Shown: positions 62,275 to 64,000 of the stretch, piece by piece
How positions within the stretch are numbered: the first letter of the stretch is position 1
How the letters are laid out: the number at the start of each line of letters is the position of its first letter
Source: Rhizobium sp. 16-449-1b
GTDB lineage: Bacteria > Pseudomonadota > Alphaproteobacteria > Rhizobiales > Rhizobiaceae
Direction: 5' to 3'
DNA length: 64,000 nucleotides
Assembly: GCF_017741935.1 (NCBI RefSeq)
Contig: NZ_JAGHMH010000017.1
Span: 43,331 to 107,330, forward strand
Notes under the pieces: model-generated
Database searches by the model: none
Seen by the model: the letters and a program-made list of their open reading frames with translations, nothing else
Told to the model about the DNA's origin: nothing
Translations under genes and position numbers: made by a program

Positions 62275-63018
62275 CTACTGGGCGATCGCGAATGTAACGT
62301 TCACCTGGATATTGTAGCTGCTCTCGCCGCCCTGGATCGGCACGGCTGAATCGGCCTCCGACTTCATCATCGCCGCCCGCATGACCGGCATTGGCTGCGG
62401 CCGCGGACCGTTTTCGTTGATCTCGATGACATTGCCGAGCTTGACGCCGGCGGCGGACGCAAGCGTCTTTGCCCGCGCAATGGCATCCGCCACCGCATTC
62501 TTGCGCGCCTCTTCGACCGCGCTGTCGGGCTTGTCATTGGTGAACTGGATATCGCCGCCCTGATTGACGCCCAAGGTCACCGACTGATCGATGATCCCAC
62601 CGAGCTTCGAGAGATCGCGCACCCGCACCGTCAGCGCGTTGGAAACCTGGTAGCCGATGAGCTCCGGCGGCAGCTGCTGCCCGTCGGTCCCCTGTGGATA
62701 GCGATATTGCGGCTGCACGGAAAAGCCCGACGTCTGCAGATCACGCTCGGCGATGCCGGCTTTCTTCAGCGCCGCGAGCACATCGCTCATCGCCTTGTTG
62801 TTGTTGTCGAGCGCCTCGCGCGCGGTCTTCTCCTGCTTGACGACGGAGAAGGTCAAAACCGCCATATCGGGCGCCATCGTCGCCCGCCCCTCGCCGATCA
62901 CGGTAATGACCGCCTGGCGCGGCGCATCGGCCGCGAATGCGGGCAGGCCTGCGGCAGCAAGCACCGGCAGGCTGAGAAAGAGACCGGCGGCAAAGCTCTT
63001 GGTGTTCAGCAATGGCAT
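62275..63018 (-). CDS. SIMPL-domain (DUF541) periplasmic protein
   Basis: This 247-residue exported protein has a signal peptide ending near residue 29 (GLPAFA-ADA). The mature protein is a SIMPL/DUF541 domain. ITVIGEGRATMAPDMAVLTFSV begins it, followed by QPQYRYP and GYQVSNALTVRVRDL and then EEARKNAVADAIARAKTLASAAGVKLG (parts quoted). In Gram-negative bacteria these proteins form oligomeric rings at the envelope and protect against oxidative or envelope stress (BP26 in Brucella is a relative). It stands alone with its own terminator. Confidence 0.93.
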   Translation of the reverse strand: MPLLNTKSFAAGLFLSLPVLAAAGLPAFAADAPRQAVITVIGEGRATMAPDMAVLTFSVVKQEKTAREALDNNNKAMSDVLAALKKAGIAERDLQTSGFSVQPQYRYPQGTDGQQLPPELIGYQVSNALTVRVRDLSKLGGIIDQSVTLGVNQGGDIQFTNDKPDSAVEEARKNAVADAIARAKTLASAAGVKLGNVIEINENGPRPQPMPVMRAAMMKSEADSAVPIQGGESSYNIQVNVTFAIAQ

Positions 63019-63170
63019 TGTTTCACTCCCCGATTGTGACTTACCGATCCCTCTTGCCGTTTGATTGTGAAGCTATTGCGGCAATGACTTGTGACCGCTC
63101 TGAAATTGCGTTAGACGCAACAAGCACCGGCGAACCATTGCGCCGCTGCCAGGCGCCGTAAAGGCCGCCA

Positions 63171-63246
63171 GGGCCTGTAGCTCAATGGTTAGAGCCGGCG
63201 GCTCATAACCGCTTGGTTGGGGGTTCGAGTCCCTCCGGGCCCACCA
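63171..63246 (+). tRNA. tRNA with CAT anticodon, probably tRNA-Ile2
   Basis: A full cloverleaf of 76 nt with encoded CCA is present. The acceptor pairs GGGCCTG with its 3' partner CGGGCCC before ACCA. The D-loop region is TAGCTCAATGGTTAGAG, the anticodon stem-loop is GGCGGCTCATAACCGCT and the T-loop is GGTTCGAGTC. The CAT anticodon fits elongator Met or Ile2, in which the C becomes lysidine. GGCGGCTCATAACCGCTTGGT is closer to bacterial Ile2 (E. coli ileX-like) than to Met. Automatic tools often label such genes tRNA-Met. Confidence 0.9.
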
Positions 63247-63445
63247 TTTCTTCTGTTGTCCGACCCTAGAGATTGGCAACACGGCGCTTCACACCATGCA
63301 TATAGTTCGCGACATCGATCTGCTCGGAAGATAGCGGACATAGCTGAGCTATGATGATGAAAAGAAACGGTGAATTCCGTTCCCTCCGGTTGACAGGCCA
63401 CGCGTTCTTGGCAATGTGGCTCGCGTTAAGGTTGGGGAATCTCTA

Positions 63446-63928
63446 ATGTTGAAAACAACGGTCGCAGCAGCGACCTTCGCGGTGCTGCTCACCTCCTGTG
63501 TGCAGTCCAGCACCATGCGAGTGTCTAAGAACCAAATGATCATCCAGACCAGCGCCGAGCCGATGTGCGGTAGCGTTGGCGCCGCCAAGGCGGCACAAAA
63601 GCAGGCCGCGGTCGAGACTATCAAGTCGGGTTATGATCGCTACATCATAACGTCTGCGGCAGCCGCCAACAATGTGACCGCAACCCAGATGCCAGGGCAC
63701 TACAACACCTATGGCACCGTGAACTCCTATGGCGGATACGGCACGGTCAATGCAACAACAACCTATACGCCCGGACCGATCATCTACGGCGGCTCACACG
63801 ACCAATCGATTGGAGTCGTGATGTTCAAGGACGGTGAGCCGGGCAGCAGCCAAGCCATATCTGCCCGTGAGGTACTCGGCCCTAAATGGGCGGTGATCGT
63901 TAAAGACGGCGTCAACCTCTGCAACTAA
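63446..63928 (+). CDS. Small lipoprotein with Gly/Tyr-rich repeat
   Basis: This 160-residue exported lipoprotein has a lipobox VLLTSC with Cys18. ATG 63446 is preceded by GGGGAAT at 7-nt spacing and gives a proper signal sequence, unlike the start at 63416. The middle has a Tyr/Gly/Asn/Thr-rich stretch in which YGTVN occurs twice (YNTYGTVNSYGGYGTVN). Four Cys at most are present. No family recognised. It lies 200 bp after the tRNA, a common place for acquired genes, but there is no integrase or repeated tRNA end in the window. Confidence 0.75.
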   Translation: MLKTTVAAATFAVLLTSCVQSSTMRVSKNQMIIQTSAEPMCGSVGAAKAAQKQAAVETIKSGYDRYIITSAAAANNVTATQMPGHYNTYGTVNSYGGYGTVNATTTYTPGPIIYGGSHDQSIGVVMFKDGEPGSSQAISAREVLGPKWAVIVKDGVNLCN

Positions 63929-64000
63929 AAGGTCTGGCCGGGCGAAGAGTGGCGGCTTTCAGCTTGCCGCCACAACGTTGCCCCGCCGCCCCCTACACGC

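Overview
The window reads as ordinary chromosome of an alphaproteobacterium of the Rhizobiales, most likely Rhizobiaceae (Rhizobium / Agrobacterium / Sinorhizobium group). The grounds are high GC, an rnpB gene beside a probable dcw-cluster promoter, a pyrophosphate-dependent phosphofructokinase, a betaine-lipid btaA-btaB pair, several binding-protein ABC importers, and a RIME-like palindromic repeat. No phage, transposase, CRISPR array or rRNA operon is visible. The species cannot be fixed from sequence reading alone.

Left part (1-15.3 kb). A leftward promoter overlaid by four 10-bp-spaced MraZ-type boxes suggests that mraZ and the division/cell-wall cluster start just beyond the left edge. 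It is followed by RNase P RNA, two tandem FAD oxidoreductases, and an unusual density of peptidoglycan enzymes: two SLT transglycosylases, an AmiD-type amidase coupled to a TerB/J-domain protein, a GH25 lipoprotein and an MltB-type transglycosylase. An L,D-transpeptidase lies further on at 29.2 kb. Pfp, a LysE exporter, a class C beta-lactamase-fold hydrolase and btaAB (phosphate-free membrane lipid DGTS) sit among them.

Methionine cycle (15.8-17.8 and 48.5-52.3 kb). metF follows an ArsR-methyltransferase fusion regulator. metH lies 31 kb away. The same palindrome (core ATAAAGATATCTTTAT) lies immediately upstream of both transcription units. This links regulator, metF and metH into one local regulon, probably sensing S-adenosylhomocysteine or S-adenosylmethionine (SahR-like). 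A 25-residue membrane microprotein gene lies next to metF and shares its terminator.

Middle (17.9-32.7 kb). EttA, a GT-C-like membrane protein, a secreted RNase T2, and an operon of alpha/beta hydrolase, EamA transporter, CoA-transferase III and ThDP enzyme come first. RidA, a rhodanese-type TIGR01244 protein, a DUF4432 epimerase-like protein, the L,D-transpeptidase, an orphan LuxR regulator and a VirC1-sized orphan ParA follow.

Amine/amino-alcohol region (32.9-45.5 kb). Leftward genes encode an Fe-type alcohol dehydrogenase, an aldehyde dehydrogenase, a glutamine-synthetase-like ligase, an APC permease and an N-formylglutamate-amidohydrolase-like enzyme. This set would suit gamma-glutamylation, oxidation and deglutamylation of an amino alcohol such as ethanolamine. 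A PIN/XRE toxin-antitoxin-like pair is inserted in the middle. A divergent RpiR regulator and a four-gene ABC importer follow on the other side.

Right part (45.7-64 kb). An MHS symporter, NIPSNAP and PPM phosphatase genes, metH, an AGE-family sugar epimerase, several small genes, and a Tat-exported polyamine-type ABC importer with an Asp/Glu/hydantoin racemase and a divergent GntR regulator lead to a SIMPL-domain protein, a CAT-anticodon tRNA and a small lipoprotein.
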